From positions 2,755,797 through 2,819,796 of the forward strand of contig NC_037254.1 in assembly GCF_000002425.4 (NCBI RefSeq): DNA of 64,000 nt. Reading direction: 5' to 3'. Position 1 is the stretch's first letter. Every line of letters begins with the position of its first letter. The stretch is from Physcomitrium patens. Its lineage: Eukaryota > Streptophyta > Bryopsida > Funariales > Funariaceae. The notes beneath the pieces are model-generated. The model did not search any database. It worked only from the letters and a program-made list of their open reading frames with translations, and was not told the DNA's origin. Both the position numbers and the translations under genes were made by a program. Shown here piece by piece: positions 35,256 to 47,502 of the stretch.

Positions 35256-35647
35256 TCTTACAGACACAGAAATATAGACTCGAGATCTAACAAGAAGTTC
35301 AAGAAGAACTGACAAGAACTAGATTAATCAAATGAGAACAACTCTAGAGAGGTGAGCTAGAGCTCCAAGAGATGAGTTGTCGAGACTGAAGAACTCTTCA
35401 GCCTCGATTCCAATATATACTCCTATTTAGGAAGCTTCTCAAGCAACTTCTACCAACTAGGAAGCTTCTAGAAGGTTCCAAAAACTTGCTTCTAGATGGT
35501 TCTAGAAACTTATCTCTAGAAGGTTCTAAGGACTATGTCCCTAACATCTTCTATCAACTAAGAAGCTTCTAGAAGATTCCAGAGACTTGCTTCTAGAAGG
35601 TTTTAGAAACTTGTCTTTAGAAGGTTCTAAGGATTATGTCCCTAACA
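35256..35647 (-). repeat. Element B 3' LTR with internal tandem duplication
   Basis: Matches the 5' LTR at 40966-41256 but carries an additional unit of about 101 bp. The block from the GAAGCTTCTAGAAGG motif to TATGTCCCTAACA appears twice (about 35455-35547 and 35556-35647). Each copy has a perfect four-unit heat-shock element, at 35461-35478 and 35562-35579. A purine tract (AAAGGAGGGGGTGA on the minus strand) follows directly at 35648. Confidence 0.9.
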
Positions 35648-35697
35648 TCACCCCCTCCTTTAGCTTCGAGGTCTCTGAGAAGCAATGTTGTTATTAA

Positions 35698-36051
35698 TCA
35701 GTACCAACGTAAAAAAATGAAGATCTATTGCATAACGTCTGCTATGAACATCAACTATTGTTCACGAGGCAAGTGGTTCATCGGCCCTTGAAGCCAACAA
35801 TAGTAGCCCACTCCTTCAACTTCTGACCAGGCATGAACTTCCGTATCCTCATTATGAAATTGTCCTGTAAATATGCCTTCTGGCTGACTATCGTAAGTAG
35901 GCTCGGACTCAAATACAATCACCAGTGATCGGTTACTCAGTATCCTCCGTCGTTGTCGTGGTGTAGGTGGTTCTTCATCTTGGATTCGCCTTCATGAGCT
36001 AGTCGATTGAGATAATCTGACTAGCATAGTATCTATCTCTTGGCTATCCAT
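35698..36051 (-). pseudogene. Element B copy of the extra 3' ORF
   Basis: From the ATG at 36051 the frame runs 117 codons to the stop at 35698, nearly the length of the element A ORF and without frameshift. Three internal stops are present. Aligned residues include MDSQ, TSS, RRILSNRSLVIVFE, DTEVHAWSEVEGVG and WLQGPMNHLPREQ. This is a dead copy, but its colinearity shows that the ORF existed in the common ancestor of A and B. Confidence 0.8.
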
Positions 36052-36148
36052 ATCAGAAGACCAAACTATGGCTACTGAAAAAATTCTATTTTATCTTGGA
36101 GAAAATAACTACATCAACTATGAATTTTGGTGGTGTTCTCCCCCTTTC

Positions 36149-36512
36149 TTATATTCTTGGGTGAGCAAGCTTCAAAAGAAAGCTATCGTCGAACCGACTT
36201 AGATTTATGAGGATGTTGTTGATGAAACTCCTGTACCTTTTGCAGCGCATTGGCGAGATTTTCAGCTGGCTCCCACGTTCGCTCATTAATGTCGTAGTCG
36301 CACTAATGAACAAGATACTCCAACTTGCCCCACCTTTGCCATGAATCCAATACCTTTTCAACCTCGTATTCCTCATGGTTCTCGATCTCAATACTAGGTG
36401 GCAGACATTGTACTCTTCTATGAAAAGACGACTCTCGATAAGGCTCTAACAGAGAAACATGAAAGACTAGATGTACCTTCATAGAAGCCAGTAATTCCAA
36501 ACGGTACGCCAC
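36149..36512 (-). pseudogene. Element B chromodomain region
   Basis: Contains LELLASMKVHLVFHVSLLEP, then EYEVEKVLDSWQ and LEYLVH. A stop follows where element A has Trp, and the frame then continues as YDINERTWE-like sequence. It corresponds to the last 110 residues of element A pol. The loss of the aromatic residue after LVH would disrupt histone-tail binding. Confidence 0.85.
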
Positions 36513-36940
36513 TGGATTGATTTGCTTCTAGATGATAAATGGTCCCAAACTTTGATAGTCCAACTTATCACATGATTGCTTAGTCTTGATATTCCGTTAA
36601 AGAAGTCATGTTTTATTTCTAATTTTGATAGTAGGTGCTTGATTCCAAAATCTATCTGCAGACATCTTGTAGGATTCTTGAGCGGATTGTAATTGAAGCT
36701 TCAATGTATTTTGAAGCTCTGATAGTTGTTTCGCAAATCCTTCAACTGTTCGATTGTTATTTATTGATGGACTCAATAAATCAAGCTTCGGATGATATCC
36801 ATAGTTGGAAAAGAATGGTATGTATTGAGTCGACGCATGGAGGATGTTGTTACATGTAAACTCGGCTAGCGACAGATATGTGGTCCAATCGTCTTGTTGA
36901 TAGTTGATGCTGCATCATAAGTATTGTTTCAAGACTTGAT

Positions 36941-37669
36941 TCACTCATTCCGTTTGGCCGTTAGTTTGAGGATGAAAACCAAAGAAAGCTTGATATCCAC
37001 CTTCAGTATCTCAAAGAGAGATCTCCAAAACTTTGATACGAACTGGGTTCCTCGATCTGATACGATATCATCTGGTAGTCCATGATATCGATACACATTA
37101 TCGAGAAAGAGCCTTACTGTGACTTCACTAGACGATGTCTTCTTGCAACGAACAAAGTGCGCCATCTTTGTAAGTCGATCTACTACGACAAAGATACTAT
37201 CAAATGAGTTCGATGATGGAAGGTCTATGATGAAGTCCATGGAAACTGAAGACCATGGTCGACGTGGAATCGACAATAGCTGTAGGAGTCCATAAGGGCG
37301 ATGTCGAGGATTCTTGGATCTTGAACATATGTCGCAAAAGAGGACAAAATCTTTCACATCCTTCCACATTTGGGGCCACCAAAAATCTCAAGAAATAAGC
37401 TCCAAGGTCTTGTTGAATCCAAAATATCCCGGAGCTAGAAAATCGTAGCGAGATTGAAGAACTCGAAGTCGTGCTGGTCCTTTTGGGATATACAACCGCT
37501 CCTCAAAGTATAAAAGATCTCCTTCCACCTTGAATTTGTCGTCATTCGAACGCTGCTTGATAACAATGGCTATTGAATCTTTAATGGTCACAATACATAC
37601 CTGATTCAAGAAGTCAGCATCAATTGGCATAATAGTAGTGCAAAGCCCAAATTGCTCTGGCTTCAACAA
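36941..37669 (-). pseudogene. Element B integrase
   Basis: Two open pieces in different frames. The first (37388-37669) leads into the zinc-binding region (FNKTLELIS). The second (36941-37369) has CDICSRSKNPRH, the first catalytic Asp in MDFIIDLP, and the second in IVSDRGTQF. It is frameshifted after IKLSLVF, before the catalytic Glu, which is in another frame. Confidence 0.88.
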
Positions 37670-37750
37670 CGTCGTACATTGTTGATCAAACGCTGCTTCT
37701 CCAGCCTTTGGTATAAGATACGATCTCCTCGATAAGGCATCACATAGTCC

Positions 37751-38206
37751 TTACTGCTTTCCAAGTCGATAAGTGATAACAAAATCGAACCTAGATAGCA
37801 ACATACTCCACCAAGCTTGACGTCGATTTAGAACTCGAGCCGACATGAAATACTCCAAATTCTTGTGATCTGTGTATACGGTCACTGGATGTGCAGCTCC
37901 TTCAAAAAAATGACGCCATTCTTGGAAAGAATCCACTCTAACAAGAAGTTCCTTATCATGGATTTCATAATTGATTTCAGCAGCAGAGAACTTTCGAGAA
38001 TAGAATGCAACCGGATGGAGCTTCTTGTCTTCTCCCATTTGTAAAAGTACAACTCTCAAAGCAAAATCCGAACCATCAGTTTCTAAATAAAAGGCCTTTA
38101 TAAAGTCTAGATGTACCAAGATTGGAGCCATAGTAAATGTGGTCTTCAGATCTTGAAAAGACTTCTCCGCTAGAGGTGCCCATTCCAGCTTATCCTTGCA
38201 TGTCAA
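37751..38206 (-). pseudogene. Element B RNase H
   Basis: An open 151-codon piece with FYLETDGSDFALRVVL, YEIHDKELL, FFEGAAHPVTVYTDHKNLEY and LSRFDFVITYR. It matches element A RNase H with a changed TDAS to TDGS. It is separated from RT by a frameshift near 38200-38310. Confidence 0.9.
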
Positions 38207-38311
38207 CCGAGTGAGAGAAGCAGCAACTTGAGAGTAATTCTTGATGAAGATCTGATAGAAGTTGGCAAAGCCAAGAAAGCATTGTACGTCTCTTACCGTC
38301 TTTGAAACCTC

Positions 38312-39295
38312 TTAGGACACGATTGCTTTTACCTTCTTGGGATCCATCTTCAAGCCTTCCGTAGTCGCAACGAATCCTAAAAACTCCATCTCTATTTGGT
38401 GAAATAAATACTTCTCCAACTTCGCATATAGTCCTCGCTCGCATAGTTTCTCCAATACCAAATGAACATGCTTTTCATGCTCTTCCTCATTTTTGGAAAA
38501 TATCAAAATATCATCCAAATAGATGACAACAAAATCGTCAAGGTACTCTTGAAAAATGTCATTCATCATATGTTGAAAGACCACTGGAGCATTGGTAAGA
38601 CCAAAGGGCATGATATTATACTCAAAATGGCCATACCTTGTACGGAACACTGTCTTCCACTCATCTCCTTCTTTGACTCGTACGAGGTTGTAAGCTCCCT
38701 TTAGATCAATTTTTGTAAAGATCCTTACACGTCCAAGTTGTTTTAAGAGACCAAAAATCAAGGATAATGGATAACGATTCTTCTTTGTTACCTTGTTGAC
38801 GCCTCGATAGTCCATGCACATCCACAATGAGCCATCTTTCTTCTTCACAAATAGGATGGGTATTCCAGCTGACGATTTTGAATGACTGATGAAGTTCTTG
38901 GCTAGATTCTCGTCGATATACTTCCGCAACTCCGCCAACTCTGTCTGTGATAGATTGTAGATTGGGCCAAAAAGCGGTTGTGCTCCTTCCTGTAAGTCTA
39001 TGGCGCAATCATATGGTTTGTGTTCCGGTAGCATGTCAACATTTTTCTTTTGAAATACGTCTTTAAAATCCTTATATTGCTCCGGTATACTTGCTGTCGA
39101 GATCTTCTTCCCGGTAGTTGGAGCTGCATAAATGATAAACGGTGTGCCTTCCTTGGACGATCTTATAAACGCTCTTGCTCCAATAAATAAGGATTTCTCT
39201 ATTCGGGGTTTTCTACTAGGCTTGCTCTTGGGTGGTTTTGTGGGAAAGGTCATCTTTCGCAACTTCCAATCTATGGATGGGTTATGCTTTTCCAA
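38312..39295 (-). pseudogene. Element B protease tail and reverse transcriptase, YLDD intact
   Basis: A 327-codon open piece covering the end of the protease region and most of RT. It includes DYRGVNKVTKKNRYPL, MPFGLTNAP and VIYLDDILIFS. It keeps the arginine codon that is a stop in element A and the RT aspartate that is Asn in A. It is not continuous with the protease core at 39296-39660, where the active site reads LLDSRAS in place of LLDSGAS. Confidence 0.9.
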
Positions 39296-39725
39296 CCAGT
39301 AAGACCAAGAATAACAGGATTTGATGGGATTCTAATAATATTGAAAATAATATGACTACTATGGCCCTTAAATGTCACTTCTATAGGTTCTGATTCATGG
39401 GTGACACTACTAGACAATAAAGGTCGCCCATCTATGACCTCAACGTGAATAGGTTTGGATTTTTATACTAAAGAGATCTTATGATGCTTCACAAATTCTT
39501 CATCTAAGAAATAAGCAGATGCTCTTGAATCTAATAATATTAAGGTTCTCAGTTTCTAAGGGCCAATAAGCAAAAGGATTGTAAAACAAAAGGTAGGTTG
39601 AGCGGAAAGAAAAGAACCTGGTTGTTGTTGCGATATTTCACTGTCCAGCTGCAAGGTTCCTATTATGGCTGGGCAACCTCGTTTTCCTGAATAAACGTGC
39701 CTCTATTCTTAAAAATACGTCGATT

Positions 39726-40661
39726 TTACTTCTTCGGGTAGTTTCTAACTTTGTGGCCTTCTTCACCACAATACAAGTATAGACCTTCCTCCATACACCG
39801 CTTTTTTTTTTCTAGGGTAAGGGATTTGACACGTACCACATCAATTTGCATGTCTTCTACCTCTGAATATGAATTCATGCTGCTTGTCGACATAGTTTGG
39901 ACGTGGCGAACTATTTGTTGTCTTGAACGTTGATCTTGGCGGCATTGGAATAGGCGGTTATCGTACTTCATAGCTTGGCTAATAACTTCGTTGAGCATTT
40001 ACGGATTAGAAAGAGTTAACAGCAAATCCTTCACATCATCTCTTAAATCCCAATAGAATTGACTCATCAATGTTTCTTTGTCCCAATTGATGTCGCATGC
40101 TAATTGCCTGAAGTTTGATGCATAGACTGATGTAGAGCGCATCTCTTGTCGTAGTGACCGGATCTTTGTTGTAGCCCATTGAACCTTGTTGTGTTCACCA
40201 AATGCTTTCGCAAACGCCTCCAAAAAGGTTTCAAAGTTGTTTAGTACGGACGATCGTTTCTCAAACAAAGGAGCAAACCATGATAGAGCTTGTCCTATAA
40301 ATAAGGTTCCATCAAGCCCAACACGTGACTCCTCCATTGGATAGCGTTCGAGCTGTAAAACTGTTATCAACCTGATTTGGTTGACGAATCCTCAAAACTT
40401 AGAACGCGTACCATCGAACTTGTCCGAGAGGCTAACTCGGGGCTCCTTATGTTGTAGAACCAGCGGTGCTTGTCAAACCTGAGGCAAAGTTGCTTCTCCA
40501 AGTGCAGAAGTTTGAGACTGGTGCAACCTAGATTGTGCCATCCCAGATGCTCCATCATTATGAAGCCTTGCCACGACTCCTTCAATCTCTGCAGTTCTTT
40601 GCAATAACGTAGCGAGGGCATTCATGATAGCATCCAACTTGGACTCCAAACTTTCTGCCAT
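39726..40661 (-). pseudogene. Element B gag
   Basis: Homologue of element A gag. The matching start is MAESLESKLDAIMNAL at 40661; an ATG eight codons earlier is also in frame. Three open pieces in shifted frames cover the coiled coil (to 40473), the capsid core (39999-40370) and the zinc-knuckle end (39726-39998). The knuckle CLYCGEEGHKV..C ends in a Tyr-rich YCGEEGHKVRNYPKK, so its last Cys is lost. Confidence 0.9.
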
Positions 40662-40725
40662 ACTAATGTCTTGGCCCTCGGCCATTCTAAGAGAAGGACA
40701 AAAATGACTCTACAAGAAGATAATA

Positions 40726-40942
40726 TTGGTTTAGAGGAGGGTACTCCGTAACCTCTAAAATGCCTTAAGAGCTTCAAGAAAAGGGATAATCCACTCTCTC
40801 CAAGAAGAATAAGACTCCAATATTGTAACAAAAGAAGTATCAATTTAGAGGAGGGTAATCTGCAACCTCTAAAATGCTAGTACACTTCCAAGCAGAGGGG
40901 TAATCTACACTCTAACAAAGAAGAAATTAGCTCTGATATCTG
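40726..40942 (-). other. Element B leader: duplicated segment and decayed primer-binding site
   Basis: The pair of direct repeats seen in element A (TTTAGAGGAGGGTA...CCTCTAAAAT, then GGTAATC.ACTCT) is present. The primer-binding site corresponds to GCTCTGATATCTGA at 40930-40943, a mutated version of the initiator-Met site. It lies about 23 bp from the LTR, the same spacing as in element A. Confidence 0.65.
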
Positions 40943-40965
40943 AGGTGAGTGAAGTCTCGACAAAT

Positions 40966-41256
40966 TGTCACTGACACAGAAATACAGACTCGAGATCTAA
41001 CAAGAAGTTCAAGAAGAACTGACAAGAACTAGATTAATCAGATGAGAACAACACCAGAGAGGTGAGCTAGAGCTCCAAGAGATGTGTTGTCGAGACTGAA
41101 GAACTCTTCAAACTCGATTCCAATATATACTCCTATTTAGGAAGCTTCTCAAGCAACTTCTACCAACTAGGAAGCTTCTAGAAGGTTCCAGAGACTTGCT
41201 TCTAGAAGGTTCTAGAAACTTATCTCTAGAAGGTTCTAAGGACTATGTCCCTAACA
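40966..41256 (-). repeat. Element B 5' LTR (291 bp), with heat-shock elements
   Basis: TG..CA boundaries. Perfect four-unit heat-shock elements are at 41171-41188 and 41200-41217. An ATATATAC TATA-like motif lies about 50-60 bp away towards the transcribed side (near 41124). Confidence 0.92.
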
Positions 41257-41261
41257 CAAAT

Positions 41262-44200
41262 CTCAATTTGGAAGGACTATCTTCAAGTAGTTATTTCTTC
41301 TGTAAATCAACTCCAAACCTTTTGCTTTTTACATGCAAAATATAGTCTTTTAAACCAACTTTTCAATTACATAATTCGATCATCAAACACACTTGTATTA
41401 TGTAAAGTCTTACTTAAGAATGTGTTGAGTACTTGGCTGTAGAAGATAAAAGGAATTTGCAACAAGTCCTAAGTCCTCTAATAAAATGATATATAAATTG
41501 TTATATAAGCTTAACAAATAAAACCAAGCATCAATTAAGTCCAATTATTATTATTTTATTTTTAAAATAAACTATAAAAAAATATAAGAAAATCCTAAAA
41601 AAACCTAAAAAAATTCAAAAGAACCTTTAAAGAATCTTAAAAGAATCTTAAAGAAACTCTAAAAAAATCCTAAATAATCCTAATGAAACTCTAAAGAAAT
41701 TCAAACCAAGCCTAAACCAAACCAAATCTTAATCCTAATCAAATCCTAATCCTAACCAAATCCTAATTCTAACCAAAACATATATCCTAACCAAGTTCTA
41801 ACCCTAACCAAATCCTAATTAATTTTTTAAATCTTAAATAAATTTCTAACAACCTTATGATAGATTTTGAAATTCAATAACTAATATTTGAACCATTGAT
41901 TCCAACTAAAATATTACACATTCTTCACTAATTAAGTCAAAACTATGCACAAAATAAAATTAAAAATGATCAAAATTATCAAATACACGATAATCTCAAA
42001 AATATATTCAAGTGTCCATTGGCCTTCTTCTCTAACCCTGATGCTAATCTTCCAAAGCCATTATTCCTAATTGAATCGTTATTTTGCTTCCAAGTTTAAT
42101 CCACTTGTTAAAAATCAAGCTGACTATCTCTTTCAAAAAAAACTTTGCCTCAATCTAACTGGCGGATTGACAGATATCTAGGAAAACCTCACTAGTCCTC
42201 AAAACCTTGAATTTTGAGACCATAATCCACAAAAATCTTCATGCTTTTTAATCCAACCGTTCAATCAAACCCAAATTCATAGTACACATTAAACACAATT
42301 ACATCCACAAATCCAAAAAATTTCACCCGTGCATCTGTTATCAAACTCTTGAAATTGTCCAAAATGTTAATTCTATTTTATTTCCAAAAACTAGAGTCAT
42401 TGAAAACAACAACAACTTTGCAAAGCTCTTAGAAAGTCATTATCTACTCAAATCCCTTAAAATCAGTGCCTACAAAAATTCTATCAAGTCTCCTCTAAAT
42501 CCCACAATTCAATCAATATAAGAACCCCTGAATTATTGTTGAGACTCAATTTTGTGTCTTAGAATCTATTTTCAATCCAGATTCATAACTGGCCCTCTCC
42601 AGGTATCAATATTTAGTTTTTTTAGGTAATTTTTTCTAAAACCAACTCTTAACTCTCTCCTACATATGCATATATCTTTTATTTTTCTAATCTACCCTAT
42701 TTTACCTTATTTATTGCCCTACAAAGTAAGTAGAAGTCACTTTTCTAAAAAGGCAGTATCACTACTAAAATTTTTATTACCTTCTTATATTTTATCTATA
42801 TTTTTTTACTTTATCTTTTAACTTGGTTCTTCTATAACAAGATCCATATTATTATCTTTCACCATATAATCATAGTACAACACAATAACGTTTTTTATAC
42901 ACATGCATTATGCCCTAAAGAATGAGAATAGGTACAAAATCAATACCTTAACTTTGAGCACTTATATCTTTTTCTCAAAAACTCCAAAGTATACAAAATT
43001 TTCACTAAAACCATATAATAAGGCCTCAAGCAGCCTCCTTAAAGCCTATTGGGCATGGCTTTTGGCCAATAAGAATGAAGATTTTCATCATCTATCTCCA
43101 TTCATCCATATGGTTGGTCTAACTATCTTTTTTTACACAAAATCTTTTTCTAATCTTTTTTATAATAAGTTTTAGAGAGTATGTGCTCTAAACACTAAAT
43201 AAAAAAAATAAAACAAGATTTCAAGAATCACCAATGCCTAATAAAGGTGGTTCTAAATATATAAAAACTATTATCAATATAAAATCAACCACAATAATAG
43301 CTCTTTCAAACTTACTACTTCAAAGTAGTAATCTAATCATATTTTGTAATCCATAAATCTTCACACTTTAGATTTTTGTGGTTAAAAGAAGAAATTAGAA
43401 AAATTATATTACTTTGAATTTTGAATTTCTTCTTAATTTATCCAAAAAATATAAATACACAAAAAACATGCCTTATATCCAAAATAATCAAACTTCTATT
43501 TGAATGACTTGTACAAAAATTTTAATAAAATTTGATGTTTAATAAGATTTGTTGCTAATACTTTATAAATTTTGCATGTTATTATTAAATATTTAAAAAT
43601 ATTTACTCTTTTAAATTATTAATATATTTATACAATTAACTTGCAAAAACAAATTAACAAAGAACAAAGATAGTACATTTATATATTAATATTTTTAAAA
43701 TGGCTTTTGCATTAATTACTATTTTTTACTTTCTACATTTTTTAAAATATTTTTATAGAAATTAATATGTAAAGTGTTATTTTCTAAATGAAATCATATG
43801 CAAATAAAAACAATAGATTTTATCTTACTATTCTCTAATCAAGAAACTTTTTAGAACCTACAATAAAATTTGTTTGATAAGTTTATGTATATTTTTCATC
43901 AATTATTATATCAGTTAATAAAATTTAAGAAAGAAATATAAATACAAGTATATAAAATTTAAAATGCATGTGACATAAGATAATTTGGAATATCTAAAAT
44001 AAATACTTTCATTTAGGTAATAAAAATCAAATTTATCATGCAAATTGGACAATCAAGCATTTATTTTCATTAAATTCGCCACTAATTATGATATTCAAAC
44101 CAGAAAATTTCACTAAAAGAATATACACATTTTTAAGGATTTTATTTCTTAATCATACAACAAAAAACAAAAAGAAATCCCAAACTGCATAAAATTAGTT

Positions 44201-44400
44201 AGTTGTACATAATTTTAGCTTACCACACCAACATTCTGTAATCAAAACAAAAGACAAATATACACTGTAAACACATTGTCAAAACTGTGCTTCAACAGTA
44301 GAAACCAAGGTATTAAATTACTTTACAGACAAACCTGGGAAAAATCCTTTTTGATTGCACGATGCATGCAATAAACAGAAGGTTGTGTGCAGGTCAAAGA
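41262..44400. other. AT-rich intergenic DNA, no gene seen
   Basis: Includes degenerate AATCCTAACC-like repeats at about 41580-41830. The open frame at 42903-43175 (plus) is low-complexity and unsupported. The last part, up to about 44650, is probably the 3' flank and UTR of the alcohol oxidase gene. Confidence 0.55.
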
Positions 44401-44434
44401 GGCTCAGAAAAGCATATTAAAAAGTAGAAGGAAG

Positions 44435-44464
<30 letters not shown>
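44435..44464. repeat. A30 homopolymer
   Basis: Thirty consecutive A on the plus strand, thus a T-run on the transcribed side about 200 bp beyond the stop codon of the alcohol oxidase gene. A T27 tract on the plus strand near 50701-50727 is similar. Confidence 0.9.
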
Positions 44465-44468
<4 letters not shown>

Positions 44469-44663
44469 AAGGGACGTCGCAGCGAAAGTAAAAAGATAAA
44501 GTAAAACGAGAAAGTAAAAGCAAAAGACAAAAAAAAGTGGAACAGAAGTTGGCGCACAGGTCGGTGAGGCTCATTGAAGTAGATATTAAAACGTCAAGTC
44601 TGGACTGAAAAGAGTAGTGGCGGGGCCGGGTATCAACCATCACGAGCGCGGGGGGTGGGGGTG

Positions 44664-47502
44664 CTACTTCGCGGAAGAAGCGCCGTGAAGAAAATGAGCG
44701 ACGGAATCGGCGGTGCAGTATGCGATGGACTGAATAGTGACCATAGGATTGACGCCGGACGATGTCGGTAGTACGCTGCCGTCGGCGACGAACACACCTT
44801 CCGCCTCCCATGTCTCCCCCCTCGCATCCACCGCCGACGTTCGTGGGCTTGTGCCCATGCGACAACTGCCCAGCTGATGCGCCGACGCAATTTGTATCGA
44901 CGATTGCCTCGCGCGCCGCCGCTTCACCCTATCCAAATACTCTTCGATTTGCGCTGGCGTCGCACCTGCAGTGACCACGATGCAGTTCGATGAGTCAGTC
45001 CGAATTGGCCAGTTTGAGTTACAATGCTTCGGAATCTAGCTAGGGTTTGTGGAGATTTCATTGCCTTTCACTTTGAACCGCTCGCCGTCCAGCTGTTGGG
45101 TGCCGATTTCCACTGCTCCGGCTGCTACCAGGATGCGCAGGCTTTGGATCATTCCTGCTATTAACGTCTGCTCGTCATACGGCGAAATTTTGTAACTGTA
45201 CATGGGGAGTCCGTCGTTGTCTATTTTCGCCGTGCCAAAGCCTTTGTCTCGGGTGACGACTGTTATGTGGGAGGTTCGGGCATGGTGCAGTAGACGCTCT
45301 TTGCCATCAGCGCCTAGATGCAGTGCAGACACCGGAAACGCAAGGTCAGTGCTTAGTGCTTTTTCTATATGTCAGAAGCGACCATAATCGTTGGGTTGAA
45401 GGGGGAGATTGTAGATGATTGCGTTACCTGATTGCCATGGGTGGAATGCTGCAAAGACTGCAGGATGGAACACTCCCGTCTCGAGAAGACCGCCATACTC
45501 CGTCGGCTTGCGCAGTGTGACAGGCGAGTACGTTGTCATGATCCCCCCTTCGTAAGATTTTCCTTTCGGTTCAACTTCTTCGGGGAAGTAACCAAAACAT
45601 GTGGTTGCCGGATGCACTCGGAGATACTTGCCAATGTTGGGATTCTTAAGGCCACTTCGGAGAAGCAGAGGCGGAGTCAGCAGCGCTCCGCAAGCGATCA
45701 CAGTGGCGTTTGCCTTGACAAAAATCCGAGTCGATCCTTCACCAATCGTCGCCACGACTCCGTGACCTTTCCTGGCCTTCTTGCCACCAGGATTTGCATC
45801 ATGGAACACATGCTTTGCATGACAATTTGACAGAATCACAGCGTTGCCGGTATTCACGGCGTCAACGAGCCACGTCTCGGCGGTCGACTGCTTCTTCCCC
45901 GTTGGACACCCATAGCTGCACCACCCGCAGTAGTGACCAGGGGAGCAGTTCCTCTGCAATGTGCCGCACTCATAGCCCAGTTTCTTGCATCCCTCTAGCA
46001 GCACTGTATTTTGCAAGCTGTGCTTGTCAACCTCCGGTTGCACTGCAAGACGCTTCCACACTGCTTGCATGGCCTGCTCGTATTGCGCGCTGGTGAATAG
46101 GTCGAGGCCGTGATCGTTCACCCACTCGTTTCGCACATGCTCCGGCGTTTTGAACGAAACGCACCAGTTGACGGCCGTGCCGCCACCGACTGTCTTGCCA
46201 GCAATGAGCGACACGCCTCCGTCATCGGTCGATTGAGCTCCCATCTTCTCGTACATATTCACCATCCCCGGTCCTTCTAGAGAAGTAATGTCCTGCGCCG
46301 CAAAGTACTGGCCTTTCTCAAGCACCAAAACCTTGAACCCCTGCTTTGCAAGAACAGCCGCCATGACTCCGCCCCCAGATCCTGATCCCACAATCACAAC
46401 ATCGCATTCCATGTAGATGTCACTCGAGCTCTCCGAATATCCCCACTTCCTCGATTGTACTCTGAAGCTCTTAATTTCGTCAAGAACCGAGAACCCCTTC
46501 GCCCCGAGGATTGCCTTGAGACGAACTCCCGCCTCCTTGGCGTCAACATGACCGTCTCCGAGTGGCCTTGGTTTCCAATACTCCTCCTTGCTCCTGCTCC
46601 GCACCGTGGGATCCATGCCAGTGTACCCGATCGCCTTCCATGCCGCATTCTCTCCCTCGTCATTAATCTAATAATCCAAAATACCATGTGCTTAAGTGCA
46701 TATTACACACAAAATCCCGTTGTTTGAGGGGTCGACAACATCAAAATTCAGGTAAACTAACCTTAGAGTAAAGAGTATATCCTGTGATGGATTTCATGGA
46801 CTTGAACAATCGTCGCAACGGAGAGAGTAGGCTTGTCGACCAGCCCTGCAGCATCTTCTCTCGCTCTTCAGGGGTTAGATTAGCGAATTTCCTAAAGAAA
46901 GGGTACTTAAGAGACACCGTGTTCACTCCGCCCCCGCAAGCCAAAAGAGCTGTACCCCACCCTGTGCCCAAAAGCTGCAGCACTGCAAGCACGGACTTCA
47001 GCACAGGAGGCCTCATCAATACTTCGAGAATGGCTGCCATCTGCATCAAACGTTCAGACGAGTTTCATCAATTCAAAATTCTCTTCTTAGTAATCATATT
47101 ATCACAATTGGATTCAATCTTTTGGCTTCCAGAGTGGTTCCTGTGAATAAAACTTCGAAGGTTCATGACGAAACGTACCACGTTAATTATATCTTCGTCG
47201 GAGGCTTTTAATTTGTAAAATCTGGCAACATCTTCAGCCGTCACGCCTGGCATAAGCTCAAATTCCTCGCCGGCTTTGAAGGGCGGTGGCAGCGAAGGAA
47301 CAAAGGTATCGGCAATTGACTTTAGCGATTCGAACTGGGTTGGGGAGAGATTGTGATTTCTCGGAGGTGTCCATCGAAGAAGCGCAGGATGGCCGTGTAC
47401 TACAGGTTTATTCCTATCACACTTCACGTCGTCTTGAAAATCCGGGCTCCCCTCGGGCTGGGTACCATTTTCAAACTCCGCTTGACCATTTCCAATCGCC
47501 AT
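44664..47502 (-). CDS. Long-chain fatty alcohol oxidase (GMC oxidoreductase), five exons
   Basis: Exons 47179-47502, 46762-47040, 45428-46667, 45065-45313 and 44664-44965 give 2,394 nt and 797 residues, close to the ~750 of plant FAO proteins. I start at the ATG at 47502; the frame is open just upstream without an ATG. The enzyme oxidises long-chain alcohols to aldehydes with FAD and oxygen, and is membrane-associated in plants. Exon 2 holds a hydrophobic segment ([17 protein letters not shown]). The FAD-binding loop GSGSGGG is at about 295-301. Near the C-terminus are the GMC catalytic His (HQLGSCRMG, about 727) and Asn (GVNPM, about 770). Three introns have GT donors (GTG|GTACGT, AAG|GTTAGT, CAG|GTAACG). 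The fourth fits only a GC donor, AAAG|GCAATG to CTGCAG|GTGCG, which joins GERFKVKG to [11 protein letters not shown] in frame. Confidence 0.95.

Larger units (their letters stand above)
35256..41256 (-). mobile_element. Element B: older chromovirus, sister of element A
   Basis: A 6.0-kb element on the minus strand with the same gene order and closely similar proteins to element A. Its LTRs are 35256-35647 (392 bp) and 40966-41256 (291 bp); the difference is one extra tandem unit in the 3' LTR. Putative target duplications are CAAAC at 35251-35255 and CAAAT at 41257-41261, four of five matching. The 3' LTR outer dinucleotide has changed from TG to TC. Gag, pol and the extra ORF are all broken by stops and frameshifts, so it is older than A. 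Confidence 0.93.

Noticed and set aside
41700..41830. Possible telomere-like repeat (CCTAA variants)
   Set aside because: The unit is irregular (AATCCTAACC, TTCTAACC) and is not the plant CCCTAAA heptamer; treated as degenerate simple sequence.
44633..46727. Overlapping frames on both strands in the alcohol oxidase gene
   Set aside because: High GC makes antisense frames open by chance; only the five minus-strand exons align with GMC oxidoreductases.
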